A DNA stretch of 14,557 nt from Lachnospiraceae bacterium. Lineage in GTDB: Bacteria > Bacillota > Clostridia > Lachnospirales > Lachnospiraceae. The notes below the pieces were generated by a model. The model worked only from the letters and a program-made list of their open reading frames with translations. It searched no databases and was not told the DNA's origin. The translations under genes were made by a program, and so were the position numbers. Positions 5,738 through 13,918 of the stretch are shown here, one piece after another. Each line of letters starts with the position of its first letter. Within the stretch, counting starts at the first letter, position 1. The stretch is taken from assembly GCA_014804225.1 (NCBI GenBank), contig JAAVAF010000042.1, forward strand, positions 1-14,557. Direction: 5' to 3'.

Positions 5738-8700
5738 TTGAAAATAAAGATGCAAAAACAAATTGCACTTGTTTTGGCGATACTGCTTTTTCTGTCGCCG
5801 TTATCGGAAATAAGACCATATGCCGCGGAGGCAGCAGAGTCTTTGACATCGCAGGATTATGCCGATAAGACGCAGGAACAGGCAGACGAGAAAACTTCCC
5901 TTGAAACACCAAGCAGTGTACAAAATTACATAGAAGAACAACAGACTGATATAAAGTCCGAAGCAGAGAAAAAGGAATCTGCCGAGGGTGTATCCGAAAC
6001 AAAAACGGAGCAAATATCAGAAGCCGAAGAGGAAACGGAAACCGCCACGACTGCGGAGGACGCTTTGGAAAGTACGTCGGAAACCGCGTCGGAAAATGTG
6101 GCGCAGGAGAGGGACGAAGCAGAGGAATTTGAGGAAACAGACTATCCATGCCCTGAGGCGCTTGAACCGGAAAACGTTCCGTATGACCAAAATCAGGAAG
6201 AATTTACCCGGAAGCTTGTCGGCGCAACAAGGGCAAGAAGTATGATGCCTGCAAAGTATGATGCTAGAGAAATGGGCTATCTGCCTGAAATCAGAAATCA
6301 AGGAGTCTGGGGCGCATGTTGGAGTTTTTCCCTGACGGGTGCGATGGAAGTGTCAATGATAAGAGATATGGACATTTCAGCGGACAGCATTAATCTGTCG
6401 GAGCGCCATCTTGCCTATTTTGGATTTAATACAGGATATGATGCGCTTGACAATGCAAACGGCGATACGATGACAAGTCCGGCAAGTTATTATCTGGATA
6501 ACGGTGGAAATGATCTCAGAGGCGTAATCCGTCTGATGAATTGGAACGGCGGCGCAGCGGAAGAGGATTATCCTTATCCGGGAAGCACGCTTCCCGACGC
6601 CTTGGAGCGGACTGTGGCACAGGACGCAGCAGTGTATCTTGAGAATGCCTATCGGTATGATTTTGCCAGTGCAGAGGATAAAACGGAGGCAATCAAGGTC
6701 GTTAAAAAAATGATTATGGACTATGGCGCGGTGTCATGGTCGTATTATAATGGCTCTCAATATTTAAACAATGAGGATAAAAAATCTTACTATAATTATA
6801 AAGGCGGCACAGCATCGGCAAAGACAAATCATGCAATTATGGCAGTCGGCTGGGACGATTACTACGCGAAGGAAAATTTTAATAAAGAACATCAGCCGGA
6901 AAATGACGGTGCATGGATTATCAGAAACAGTTGGGGTGATACTGCCGGAGAAGGCGGCTATATTTACATTTCATATGAGGACGTATCGCTTGGCTCCGCT
7001 AATCCCGTCTATGCGGTTACCGTCTGTGACGCTTCCAAATATGACAATGATTACTTCTACGGAAATACGGCGTTTTCGACCGCTACAATAGCGGCAAGAA
7101 GAGCGGCGCAGGTCTATACAATGAAAAGTGAACATGCGGTTCGTGAAAAACTGACAGCAGTGTCACTTTTGATTGGAACATCGGATGTGGAGTATGAACT
7201 TCAAATCTATAAAAATCCGGAGATGAAGGATGGTATCGTGACGAATCCCACAAGCGGAACGCCGATGCTTGATACACCGCAGACAGGCACGTTAGGATAT
7301 GCGGGACTTCACACGATTGCGCTTGATAAATCGCTTGTGTTTGATGCGGACGATAGGGTATCGGTTGTGTTTACCTTTCCGAAAGAAAAACCGAGCATGT
7401 ATTTTGACAGAAGCTACACGTTAGATAACGGACAGCAAAAAGGTGAGCATGTAATCGCAAAAGGGCAGAGCTTTTACGGTTCGAGTCTGACATCATGGCA
7501 GGACAATTATGAAAATAACAGGACATTTCGCATCAATGCACTTACAGTGGACTGTGATGATGTGGAGGAAGTACCGAATATCAAAGAAATACGTGTGACA
7601 GAGGCACAGGACTTTAGCGAGTATCCGAAAGTAAATATCACATGGTCAAAATGTACGGATGTGGATTGCTATAGAATTTACAGAGCTGAGGATAACGGTA
7701 ACTATGCGTTGATAGACACGGTGGGAAGATCTGCAAGAAGCTATACGGATTTATTTTCAGAGAGAAGCGCGGCACAGTATCATTATAAGATCGCATCCGT
7801 TTATGGCAGCAGTGAACAGCTGTCAGATGTAGCAGATGCAAAAATAGAAGGAATAGTAAAAGGTCCAAAGTTTACCTTTTCCGATTATGACAGTTACACG
7901 GCGGCGCTGGCTTGGGATAGTGTAGTCGGGGCGGAAAGTTATGAGGTTTGGAAGCTTTCAAATAAAGATAAGGACTATGTGCATATAGCGGATATTGGTG
8001 CGGATGATGCGTTATCCTACATTGCGTCTACGGACGATTGGGGAGAGTACTGTTACAAAGTGCGCGCAAAACAGGGGGATGCATACACTGAGTGGAGTGA
8101 GCTTCGTATCAATAGAGATTTGCTCTGGAAGCAGAGAGATTATTACAGTGCGTATTTTGAATGGCAGCCTGTACAGGGGGCGAAATCTTATAAAATCTGG
8201 CATAAAGCAAACGGAAAAACATTTAGCTTTGTAACAACGAATGTAAGCGTAAATCTCAGCATGAAAAGCAGCAATTATCTGCCTTGCGATGAGCATCAAT
8301 ACTATGTGGAGGCATATGATGCGGCTGATGCAGGCGGTAATAAAATTTACACGTCATCAACTATCACGTTTAAAATGACACCGAATGCGCCGATGATCGA
8401 CGCGGTAACATATGACGATGAAAAGCATATAACGCTTGCGTGGAGCGATGTTTCGGGGATTGACAGAATAAAAATTTACAGAAGGGAAGCTTCTTCGGAA
8501 ACAGAAACAATGGTTGCCGATGTTCGTGCGGATGCGTTAAGTTACATTGATGATGTATATAAAGGAAAAACATACTGCTATACCTTAGTTCCGTTTGCAG
8601 TGAACAATAAGGGCGAGCAGATAGAGGGAAAATCGGTAATATCAGAGGAAACTGCAACTTTTCCCGATGCTGTTGTGCTTGATACGGCGCAGTATGTTGC

Positions 8701-10882
8701 AAAAATCGGTGTAGAGCTTACCTGGAATGCTGCAAAGGGCGCGGATGGGTACCTGATAGAAAGAAGTGATAATGACGGTAATTTTTCCGTGATTGCTGCG
8801 ATAGAGGACGCTGCAGTGACGACCTATACCGATGAAACAGTAAAAAGAGCAGCGATCTACAAATATCGCATGATGTCCTATTTTTTGACGGAAGATGAAA
8901 GCAGAGAAACGCTTCCCGTGCAAAATGAAATTCAAGCAGCGGTATCTCCTGAACCCGTGGTGTTTTCGCAAATCGCAGAGCAAAAGCGTGAAGCGATCAA
9001 TATTCAAGATGGGACAACACGTGTTGGCCTTTCGTGGAATGCAGTAGAAAATGCGCAGTCCTATGCAATATACAGGAGCGCGGCATCTGATCAAACAGCA
9101 GACAGTTATGAGTGCATCGCGAAAAATATTACGCAGGATCAGTATGTTGACAGCGCGGCGATGCCGGACACTACATACAGCTATAAGCTCATAGTTACAA
9201 TAAACGGACTTTCTTCCGAGATTGCGGAAACAGAAGCTAAGACGATTACCACAAAGCCTATTCTTGTGGGACTTCGTTTATTCATGGAGCAAACGGAGCT
9301 TGAAAAGAATAAGGAGTATGATTTTCAGATGATACCGGCTCCAGTGCATTATCCGTATGAAAATGAGATTATCTGGTCTGCGTGTGATGAGGACGGAAAT
9401 CAGCTTTCTGTCACGCAAAAAAATGACACAGTTGTCATAAATGGCGCGGACGGCAAAGAGATTCTATTTCTTTCGGATAATAAAATCCATACGGTACAAG
9501 ATTCTGAAACTGTGCGCATTACGCTCACGGCAGCGATTGATGAGATTCGTGCTTCCTGTGAAATTTTCGTATACAGTAATAATTTTTGGGTAAACGGAAT
9601 CAAAGATGTTACCTACACAGGAGCTGCAATCAAGCAGACGATTGATGTGTACGATGGAAAACTGCTTTTGACAGAAGGCGTGGATTACACGGTTACTTAC
9701 AAAAATAACGTAAAAGTATCCGTTGACGAGACAAATCCGTTGAAAAAGCCGCAAATTACGGTAAAAGGAAAGGGAAGTTACACGGGAGAGCAGACGCTGT
9801 ATTTTGAAATTCTTCCCGAAGCGGCTGAAGACGTGGACAGGATATCTGTCCTAAATGCAAAGGCAGGCAGTATCAAAACCCTGGAATATCAAGGCGAACC
9901 GCTCGAGCCGAAACCGATTATCAAGTACAAAAACAAGACGCTTACAGAGGGAGCGGACTATACGCTTTCTTATGAAAATAATGATGGCGCGGGAACTGCC
10001 TCAGTTGTTATAAACGGAATCAATGATTACAAGGGAACGAAAAGGGTAACCTTTAAAATTAATTTTAACCTTCAAAATGACAGCAGCGAACTGATGCGTG
10101 TAGTGCTCGACTCATACGATGTTCCATATCAAAAAGGCGGTGCTAAGCCGACCCCCAAGGTATATTGCGGCAGCAGACTGTTAAAAGAGGGAACGGACTA
10201 TAAACTTTCCTATAAAAACAATAAGGCGGTTGCCAAAGCATCCGATAAGAAAGCGCCTACGATTGTTATTACCGGAAAAGGATTTTATAAGGGCAAAAAA
10301 GAGGTTCTGTTCAATATTGTGCAGCAGGATATTGGCGTACTTACTTTGGCGGCAAAAGATAAGGTTTATGTGAACAAAGCAGGTCGCTTTACGACAAGTT
10401 TTGTTATCACGGATAAAGACGGCAAAAAGCTTTCGGCGGGAAAAGATTACGATAAGGCATCTGTTTCCTACACTTATGCAGATAGCGGAAAGCCGGTCGA
10501 AAGAACAGATCTTGTTCCACAAGGAACAATGCTTCGTATTACGGTAAATGCCACGGCGACAGGTGCATATACGGGAAGCATCAGCGGTGTGTATCGCATT
10601 ACGGCATATGATATTGCAAAGGCAAAAGTAACAGTCGAGCCGCAGATTTATACGGGAAATGCGATTGAGCCAACTTCTGCTACAGGTGTTAAAGTTACGT
10701 ATAAAGGCTACATCGGCGGACTGACAGAGGGTGTAGATTATAGAATTACCGGATATGGTAATAATACCAAAAAAGGTACGGCAAAATTGTACATTGAGGG
10801 AATTGGTGATTTCGGCGGAACCAAAACGGTTAATTTTAAGATTAAGACAAAAATCTTTCAATGGTGGTGGCAAAACGGGTAA
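5738..10882 (+). CDS. Large secreted papain-like (C1) cysteine protease with lectin-like, FN3 and Ig-like repeat domains
   Basis: 1714 aa from TTG 5738, chosen because AGGTGA (5727-5732) is 5 nt upstream and a normal signal peptide follows. ATG 5750 and TTG 5708 are alternatives. The signal peptide (1-~33) is followed by a Glu/Thr-rich acidic stretch (~35-150), probably a disordered propeptide or linker. The C1 peptidase domain (~165-415) shows the whole papain set: Gln188 (RNQG), Cys194 (GACWSFS), His365 (NHAIMAVGWDD) and Asn397 (RNSWGD). A ~180-residue domain (~425-610) resembles the lectin-like domain found after clostridial C1 domains. About six FN3-like domains span ~612-1168, each with a W/Y-I-Y-R type strand. 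An Ig-like domain (~1168-1280) precedes MBG/YDG-like repeats marked by GxDYxxxYxNN (~1281-1714). No sortase motif, GW or SLH domain is seen. The protein ends in a Trp-rich tail (FQWWWQNG). It probably degrades or binds extracellular proteins or glycoproteins; the substrate is unknown. Confidence 0.92.
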   Translation: MKIKMQKQIALVLAILLFLSPLSEIRPYAAEAAESLTSQDYADKTQEQADEKTSLETPSSVQNYIEEQQTDIKSEAEKKESAEGVSETKTEQISEAEEETETATTAEDALESTSETASENVAQERDEAEEFEETDYPCPEALEPENVPYDQNQEEFTRKLVGATRARSMMPAKYDAREMGYLPEIRNQGVWGACWSFSLTGAMEVSMIRDMDISADSINLSERHLAYFGFNTGYDALDNANGDTMTSPASYYLDNGGNDLRGVIRLMNWNGGAAEEDYPYPGSTLPDALERTVAQDAAVYLENAYRYDFASAEDKTEAIKVVKKMIMDYGAVSWSYYNGSQYLNNEDKKSYYNYKGGTASAKTNHAIMAVGWDDYYAKENFNKEHQPENDGAWIIRNSWGDTAGEGGYIYISYEDVSLGSANPVYAVTVCDASKYDNDYFYGNTAFSTATIAARRAAQVYTMKSEHAVREKLTAVSLLIGTSDVEYELQIYKNPEMKDGIVTNPTSGTPMLDTPQTGTLGYAGLHTIALDKSLVFDADDRVSVVFTFPKEKPSMYFDRSYTLDNGQQKGEHVIAKGQSFYGSSLTSWQDNYENNRTFRINALTVDCDDVEEVPNIKEIRVTEAQDFSEYPKVNITWSKCTDVDCYRIYRAEDNGNYALIDTVGRSARSYTDLFSERSAAQYHYKIASVYGSSEQLSDVADAKIEGIVKGPKFTFSDYDSYTAALAWDSVVGAESYEVWKLSNKDKDYVHIADIGADDALSYIASTDDWGEYCYKVRAKQGDAYTEWSELRINRDLLWKQRDYYSAYFEWQPVQGAKSYKIWHKANGKTFSFVTTNVSVNLSMKSSNYLPCDEHQYYVEAYDAADAGGNKIYTSSTITFKMTPNAPMIDAVTYDDEKHITLAWSDVSGIDRIKIYRREASSETETMVADVRADALSYIDDVYKGKTYCYTLVPFAVNNKGEQIEGKSVISEETATFPDAVVLDTAQYVAKIGVELTWNAAKGADGYLIERSDNDGNFSVIAAIEDAAVTTYTDETVKRAAIYKYRMMSYFLTEDESRETLPVQNEIQAAVSPEPVVFSQIAEQKREAINIQDGTTRVGLSWNAVENAQSYAIYRSAASDQTADSYECIAKNITQDQYVDSAAMPDTTYSYKLIVTINGLSSEIAETEAKTITTKPILVGLRLFMEQTELEKNKEYDFQMIPAPVHYPYENEIIWSACDEDGNQLSVTQKNDTVVINGADGKEILFLSDNKIHTVQDSETVRITLTAAIDEIRASCEIFVYSNNFWVNGIKDVTYTGAAIKQTIDVYDGKLLLTEGVDYTVTYKNNVKVSVDETNPLKKPQITVKGKGSYTGEQTLYFEILPEAAEDVDRISVLNAKAGSIKTLEYQGEPLEPKPIIKYKNKTLTEGADYTLSYENNDGAGTASVVINGINDYKGTKRVTFKINFNLQNDSSELMRVVLDSYDVPYQKGGAKPTPKVYCGSRLLKEGTDYKLSYKNNKAVAKASDKKAPTIVITGKGFYKGKKEVLFNIVQQDIGVLTLAAKDKVYVNKAGRFTTSFVITDKDGKKLSAGKDYDKASVSYTYADSGKPVERTDLVPQGTMLRITVNATATGAYTGSISGVYRITAYDIAKAKVTVEPQIYTGNAIEPTSATGVKVTYKGYIGGLTEGVDYRITGYGNNTKKGTAKLYIEGIGDFGGTKTVNFKIKTKIFQWWWQNG

Positions 10883-10883
10883 G

Positions 10884-11405
10884 ATGAAATCAGAGGACAC
10901 AAATTTAGATGAAAAGTACATGAAAGATGCGTATCGTCAGGCAAAAAAAGCGTATGCGTTGGGAGAGGTTCCAATTGGCTGTGTGATTGTGCATGAAGGA
11001 CGGATTATCGGCAGAGGCTATAATCGCAGAAATACGGATAAAAATACGCTTGCTCATGCGGAGATTACGGCGATCAAACGTGCAAGTAAGATTATCGGCG
11101 ACTGGCGGCTTGAGGATTGTACAATGTATGTTACCCTTGAGCCATGCCAGATGTGCGCCGGAGCGATTGTACAGGCGCGTATTCCGCGTGTGGTGATGGC
11201 ATGTATGAATCCCAAAGCGGGTTGCGTGGGTTCTATTTTAAATATCCTTGATATGCCGGAATTTAATCATCAGGTAGAAGCTGTGCGTGGTGTGATGGAG
11301 GAGGAATGTGCGGCACTTTTAAAAACATTCTTTAAGGAGCTGCGTATCCGAAACAAATTGGAAAAGGAAGAAAAAGCCAAAAAACAGAAGGTTACCTCTT
11401 TATAA
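10884..11405 (+). CDS. tadA: tRNA-specific adenosine deaminase TadA
   Basis: 173 aa. It deaminates A34 to inosine in the tRNA-Arg(ACG) anticodon in the cytoplasm, enabling wobble decoding. The zinc and catalytic motifs are complete: His58-Ala-Glu60 (LAHAE) and Pro87-Cys88-x-x-Cys91 (EPCQMCAG), with the family's GEVPIG near the N-terminus. ATG 10884 is chosen because it gives the usual short N-terminal extension. It starts one base after the stop of the protease gene, and I see no strong ribosome binding site, so translational coupling is likely; ATG 10920 is possible but would leave the family's MKDA helix with no lead-in. The tail (from ~155) is Lys/Glu-rich. There is no separate promoter in the short gap, so an essential tRNA enzyme appears to be read through from a surface-protease gene, unless a promoter lies inside that gene. 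Confidence 0.93.
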   Translation: MKSEDTNLDEKYMKDAYRQAKKAYALGEVPIGCVIVHEGRIIGRGYNRRNTDKNTLAHAEITAIKRASKIIGDWRLEDCTMYVTLEPCQMCAGAIVQARIPRVVMACMNPKAGCVGSILNILDMPEFNHQVEAVRGVMEEECAALLKTFFKELRIRNKLEKEEKAKKQKVTSL

Positions 11406-11432
11406 TGCATGCGGGATATGTTAAACTAAATA

Positions 11433-11492
11433 GTGTGAAAAATACTTCTAAGGCAGTAAAGTACACTGCCTAAGAAGTATTAAATTTCACAC
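11433..11492. repeat. Long imperfect inverted repeat after tadA (terminator or small structured RNA)
   Basis: The arms are GTGTGAAA / AATACTTCT / A / AGGCAGT (11433-11457) and ACTGCCT / A / AGAAGTATT / AAA / TTTCACAC (11465-11492). They give 24 base pairs broken by one A-A mismatch and a three-base bulge, with a 7-nt loop. It begins 28 nt after the tadA stop. On the plus strand the trailing tract is only AAATTT. On the minus strand the inner stem is followed by TTTTT, although no minus-strand gene approaches. It may be a bidirectional terminator, a processing hairpin or the remnant of a small mobile repeat. Confidence 0.6.
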
Positions 11493-11495
11493 AGG

Positions 11496-11525
11496 AAAAA
11501 CGCAAAAAGCAGCGTTTTTCATTTC
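11496..11525 (+). terminator. Hairpin with T-rich arm, probable terminator
   Basis: AAAAACGC (11496-11503) and GCGTTTTT (11512-11519) form a perfect 8-bp inverted repeat around AAAAAGCA, followed by CATTTCTGTTT. Only three G-C pairs form the core, so it may work together with the longer repeat just upstream to end the protease-tadA transcript. Confidence 0.5.
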
Positions 11526-11560
11526 TGTTTGTGCCGCACAGGACGGCATGGAGGATTATT

Positions 11561-11617
11561 ATGAATAAGAAGGAGATTGTGCATGGACGAAATTGCAGTA
11601 CTGATACCATGTTATAA
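11561..11617 (+). CDS. Possible 18-codon leader ORF overlapping the glycosyltransferase start
   Basis: ATG 11561 is preceded by GGAGG (11550-11554) at 6-nt spacing, a better-looking start than many real genes. It reads MNKKEIVHGRNCSTDTML and stops at 11615-11617. It overlaps the first 35 bases of the glycosyltransferase gene in another frame. It may tune initiation of that gene, or be a chance ORF. Confidence 0.3.
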   Translation: MNKKEIVHGRNCSTDTML

Positions 11618-12536
11618 TGAAAGCAAGACAATCGAGAAAGTGATAAAGGATTTCAAAGCGGCACTGCCTGGTGCAACGATCTATGTATACGACAACAACT
11701 CAAAGGACGGTACAGATGAGATTGCCAAAAAAGCGGGTGCCGTAGTACGGTATGAGTACCAACAGGGAAAAGGGAATGTGATAAGGCGCATGTTTCGGGA
11801 AATCGATGCAAAGTGCTATATCATGACGGACGGTGACGATACGTATCCCGCTGATGAAGCATCAAAGCTCTGCGAAGCGGTTTTACAGAGAAATGCAGAT
11901 ATGGTTGTGGGGGACAGGCTTTCTTCCTCTTATTTTGAGGAAAACAAGCGTCCGTTTCATAATTTTGGAAATTCTCTGGTAAGAGGTGCGATCAATAGCA
12001 TGTTTAAAAGTGATATCCGTGATATTATGACGGGCTATCGTGCATTCAGCTACCAGTTTGTAAAATCGTTTCCTGTGCTCTCAAAGGGATTTGAGATCGA
12101 AACGGAGATGAGCATTCATGCGATTGATAAAAACATGCGCGTGGAGAACGTGATTATCCAATACCGTGACAGGCCGGAGGGCAGCGAGTCAAAATTAAAC
12201 ACTTATTCTGACGGTATCAAAGTGCTGATGACGATCGCAAAGCTTTATAAGAACTATAAACCGATGAAGTTTTTTACATGGATTGCAGCAATTCTTGCAG
12301 TCGTTTCGACAGCATTTCTTGCGCCTGTTTTAGGAGAATATTTTTCAACAGGATACGTAGACAGGTTTCCGACACTGATTGTCTGCTGCTTTGTATACCT
12401 CGCATCAATGCAGTCATTCTTTGCGGGGCTGATGCTCTCTACCATGAATCAGAAAAACAAACAGGATTATGAAATGAACCTGATTTATCTTGATACGGAA
12501 TACAAGAATAAATGCAGCAATAAAGGCGCTGAGTAA
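11583..12536 (+). CDS. Family 2 glycosyltransferase with two C-terminal TM helices (polyprenyl-phosphate type)
   Basis: 317 aa. ATG 11583 has AAGGAG (11570-11575) 7 nt upstream, better than the in-frame TTG 11577. The cytoplasmic GT-A domain (1-~225) has the nucleotide-sugar start IAVLIPCYNE, YDNNSKDGT (36-44), and the metal-binding DGDD (83-86) in TDGDDTYP. These resemble DPM1/DPG-synthase enzymes that move a sugar from a nucleotide to undecaprenyl phosphate. Later motifs are MTGYRAFS and GFEIETEMS. Two hydrophobic helices (~229-250 and ~262-285) anchor it to the membrane. Its stop overlaps the next gene's ATG as TAATG. The product would feed extracytoplasmic glycosylation of wall polymers or proteins. 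The sugar donor cannot be told from sequence. Confidence 0.9.
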   Translation: MDEIAVLIPCYNESKTIEKVIKDFKAALPGATIYVYDNNSKDGTDEIAKKAGAVVRYEYQQGKGNVIRRMFREIDAKCYIMTDGDDTYPADEASKLCEAVLQRNADMVVGDRLSSSYFEENKRPFHNFGNSLVRGAINSMFKSDIRDIMTGYRAFSYQFVKSFPVLSKGFEIETEMSIHAIDKNMRVENVIIQYRDRPEGSESKLNTYSDGIKVLMTIAKLYKNYKPMKFFTWIAAILAVVSTAFLAPVLGEYFSTGYVDRFPTLIVCCFVYLASMQSFFAGLMLSTMNQKNKQDYEMNLIYLDTEYKNKCSNKGAE

Positions 12537-13309
12537 TGATGATACAAGTACCAATGAATTACGTGGTCTTTGATATAGAGACGACGGGACTCAATCCAAA
12601 ATACGAAAAAATAATAGAACTGGGTGCTGCAAAAGTGCGTGACGCGAAAGTGGTTGATACGTTTTCAACGTTTGTCAATCCGGGGAAAAGTCTGCCGGAA
12701 CGAATTAAGGAACTCACGGGAATTTGTGACACAGATGTCATAAATGCTCCCTACATAGAGGAAGTGCTTGATCGCTTCATTGCATTTGTGGGTGATGATA
12801 TTCTTTTGGGACACAATTTGATTTTTGATTATTCGTTTGTAAAAAAGGCAGCGGTAAATCAGAAAAAAACGTTTGCCCGCAACGGAATTGATACACTCAA
12901 AATCGCGCGGCGATTTTTAAACGATTTGGAAAGCAGAAATCTAAGCTTTTTATGTGATTATTATAGTATTCATCTGCAAGCCCACAGAGCGCTCAATGAC
13001 GCGCTTGCCACGCATGAGCTGTATCAAAGACTGGTAACGGATTTTGCAGAGAAGGATGCGGCTTTGTTTCAGCCAAAAGAGCTGGTGTACAATGTAAAAA
13101 AGGAAGGACCGATCACACCAAAACAATATGCGCTTTTGTTAAAACTTGCAAAACAGTACCATTTTGAAACGTGTACTGATGGGCAGACAGAGGATATTTT
13201 GTTAGAGCCTATTGAAAATATAACAACGGAGCGCATTCAAATCAACAGACTGACCAAAAACGAGGCGAGCAGGCTTATTGATCATATTCTCTCAACCTTT
13301 GGACGATAG
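12536..13309 (+). CDS. DEDDh 3'-5' exonuclease (DnaQ/PolC epsilon-like) with extra C-terminal domain
   Basis: 257 aa. The full DEDDh set is visible: Asp13 and Glu15 (VFDIETTGL), Asp98 (GHNLIFDYSF), and His150 and Asp155 (AHRALNDALAT). It degrades DNA or RNA 3'-5' with two metal ions, probably in repair, proofreading or RNA turnover. The domain ends near 172. The remaining ~85 residues contain PITPKQYALLLKLAKQ and LTKNEASRLID, a helical ITxKQ...LTKxEASxLID pattern seen in other nucleic-acid proteins, which suggests substrate or partner binding. No polymerase or helicase part is present. Its ATG overlaps the stop of the glycosyltransferase (TAATG), so the two are translationally coupled; ATG 12554 is a weaker start. 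The 3' end overlaps the convergent gene by 35 bp, and no plus-strand terminator is seen after it. Confidence 0.9.
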   Translation: MMIQVPMNYVVFDIETTGLNPKYEKIIELGAAKVRDAKVVDTFSTFVNPGKSLPERIKELTGICDTDVINAPYIEEVLDRFIAFVGDDILLGHNLIFDYSFVKKAAVNQKKTFARNGIDTLKIARRFLNDLESRNLSFLCDYYSIHLQAHRALNDALATHELYQRLVTDFAEKDAALFQPKELVYNVKKEGPITPKQYALLLKLAKQYHFETCTDGQTEDILLEPIENITTERIQINRLTKNEASRLIDHILSTFGR

Positions 13310-13883
13310 TCTCCTTCATTAATGAGTTTATGTTTTGCACACTGTCTATCAGGGAGGCAATTTTCTCGGGAGTGCCGGCTTCGGTGTACAAATCTGCCAA
13401 AAGATAGTAGGATTTGCTGACATCGGTACCTGTGGAAACCGCAAACTCCAATGTGGAAATTGCAAGTGCATCATTTCCGCTTTCGTGAAGCTGCTGCGCA
13501 AGTTTTTGCAAGAGTGTCACAAGGTTTGTGTAATGTAAATCGAAATCCGTTAATATAGTAATATTAGCAGTACCATATTCCAGCTTCAAATCCGTATTTG
13601 TGTAGCCTGTCAGGTTCACAATTTGGTATTCGGACAAGTCGTTTAAGTCTTTGATGGAGGCGTTTAGTGCCTCTGTCGCTGCAACAGGCTTCATGTTTAG
13701 GAGCTCTTCGGGAATGGTGATATAGTTTAGACCGTCAAGGGATTTTCTCCTTGTAAAGTTGGCGCGTTTTTCCCGCTCCCAAAATTCATTTTCCCGTTCG
13801 GCTTCAATACGGTTTGTTCGCTTAAGTGCGAAAAAAAATACAATCGAAAAAGCTAAAAAGCTTGTAATGATGATAAAATTCAT
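13275..13883 (-). CDS. Membrane-anchored helical (TPR-like) protein of unknown function
   Basis: 202 aa. ATG 13883 has AAAGGA about 10 nt upstream. An N-terminal TM helix (~2-20) is followed by a basic/acidic segment with FWEREKRANFTRRK (34-47), so the soluble part is probably cytoplasmic. Residues ~105-200 are helical, with HESGNDALAISTLEFAVSTGTD and YYLLADLYTEAGTPEKI reading as two TPR-like hairpins. A conserved-looking NLTGYTNTDLKLEYGTANI stretch (~90-108) precedes them. It resembles a hypothetical family I associate with Lachnospiraceae; no function is known to me. Its 3' end overlaps the exonuclease gene by 35 bp on the other strand. Its start is 35 bp from the divergent small membrane peptide, so any promoter would lie inside that peptide's coding region. 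Confidence 0.82.
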   Translation of the reverse strand: MNFIIITSFLAFSIVFFFALKRTNRIEAERENEFWEREKRANFTRRKSLDGLNYITIPEELLNMKPVAATEALNASIKDLNDLSEYQIVNLTGYTNTDLKLEYGTANITILTDFDLHYTNLVTLLQKLAQQLHESGNDALAISTLEFAVSTGTDVSKSYYLLADLYTEAGTPEKIASLIDSVQNINSLMKETIVQRLREYDQ

Positions 13884-13918
13884 ATATAATATCCTTTCAG
13901 AAAAGGGGTGTACAGCAC

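Noticed and set aside
5988..6245. Lys/Arg-rich plus-strand frame inside the protease gene
   Set aside because: It is the +1 reading of the acidic GAA/GAG-rich segment; the strong basic bias is a by-product.
9579..10882. DNA-level tandem repeats in the 3' part of the protease gene
   Set aside because: The GxDYxxxYxNN domains are similar as protein but diverged in bases; no long direct DNA repeats were seen.
10181..10921. Long minus-strand open frame (246 codons) opposite the protease 3' end, and similar ones at 8642-9094 and 5658-6149
   Set aside because: They are antisense to a clearly coding repeat region, have Cys/Phe/Ile-rich compositions typical of shadow frames, and have no recognisable domain or ribosome site.
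11406..11560. SRP RNA (ffs), often found next to tadA in Firmicutes
   Set aside because: No GGAA-type apical loop or conserved SRP helix-8 bases are seen; the interval holds only simple hairpins.
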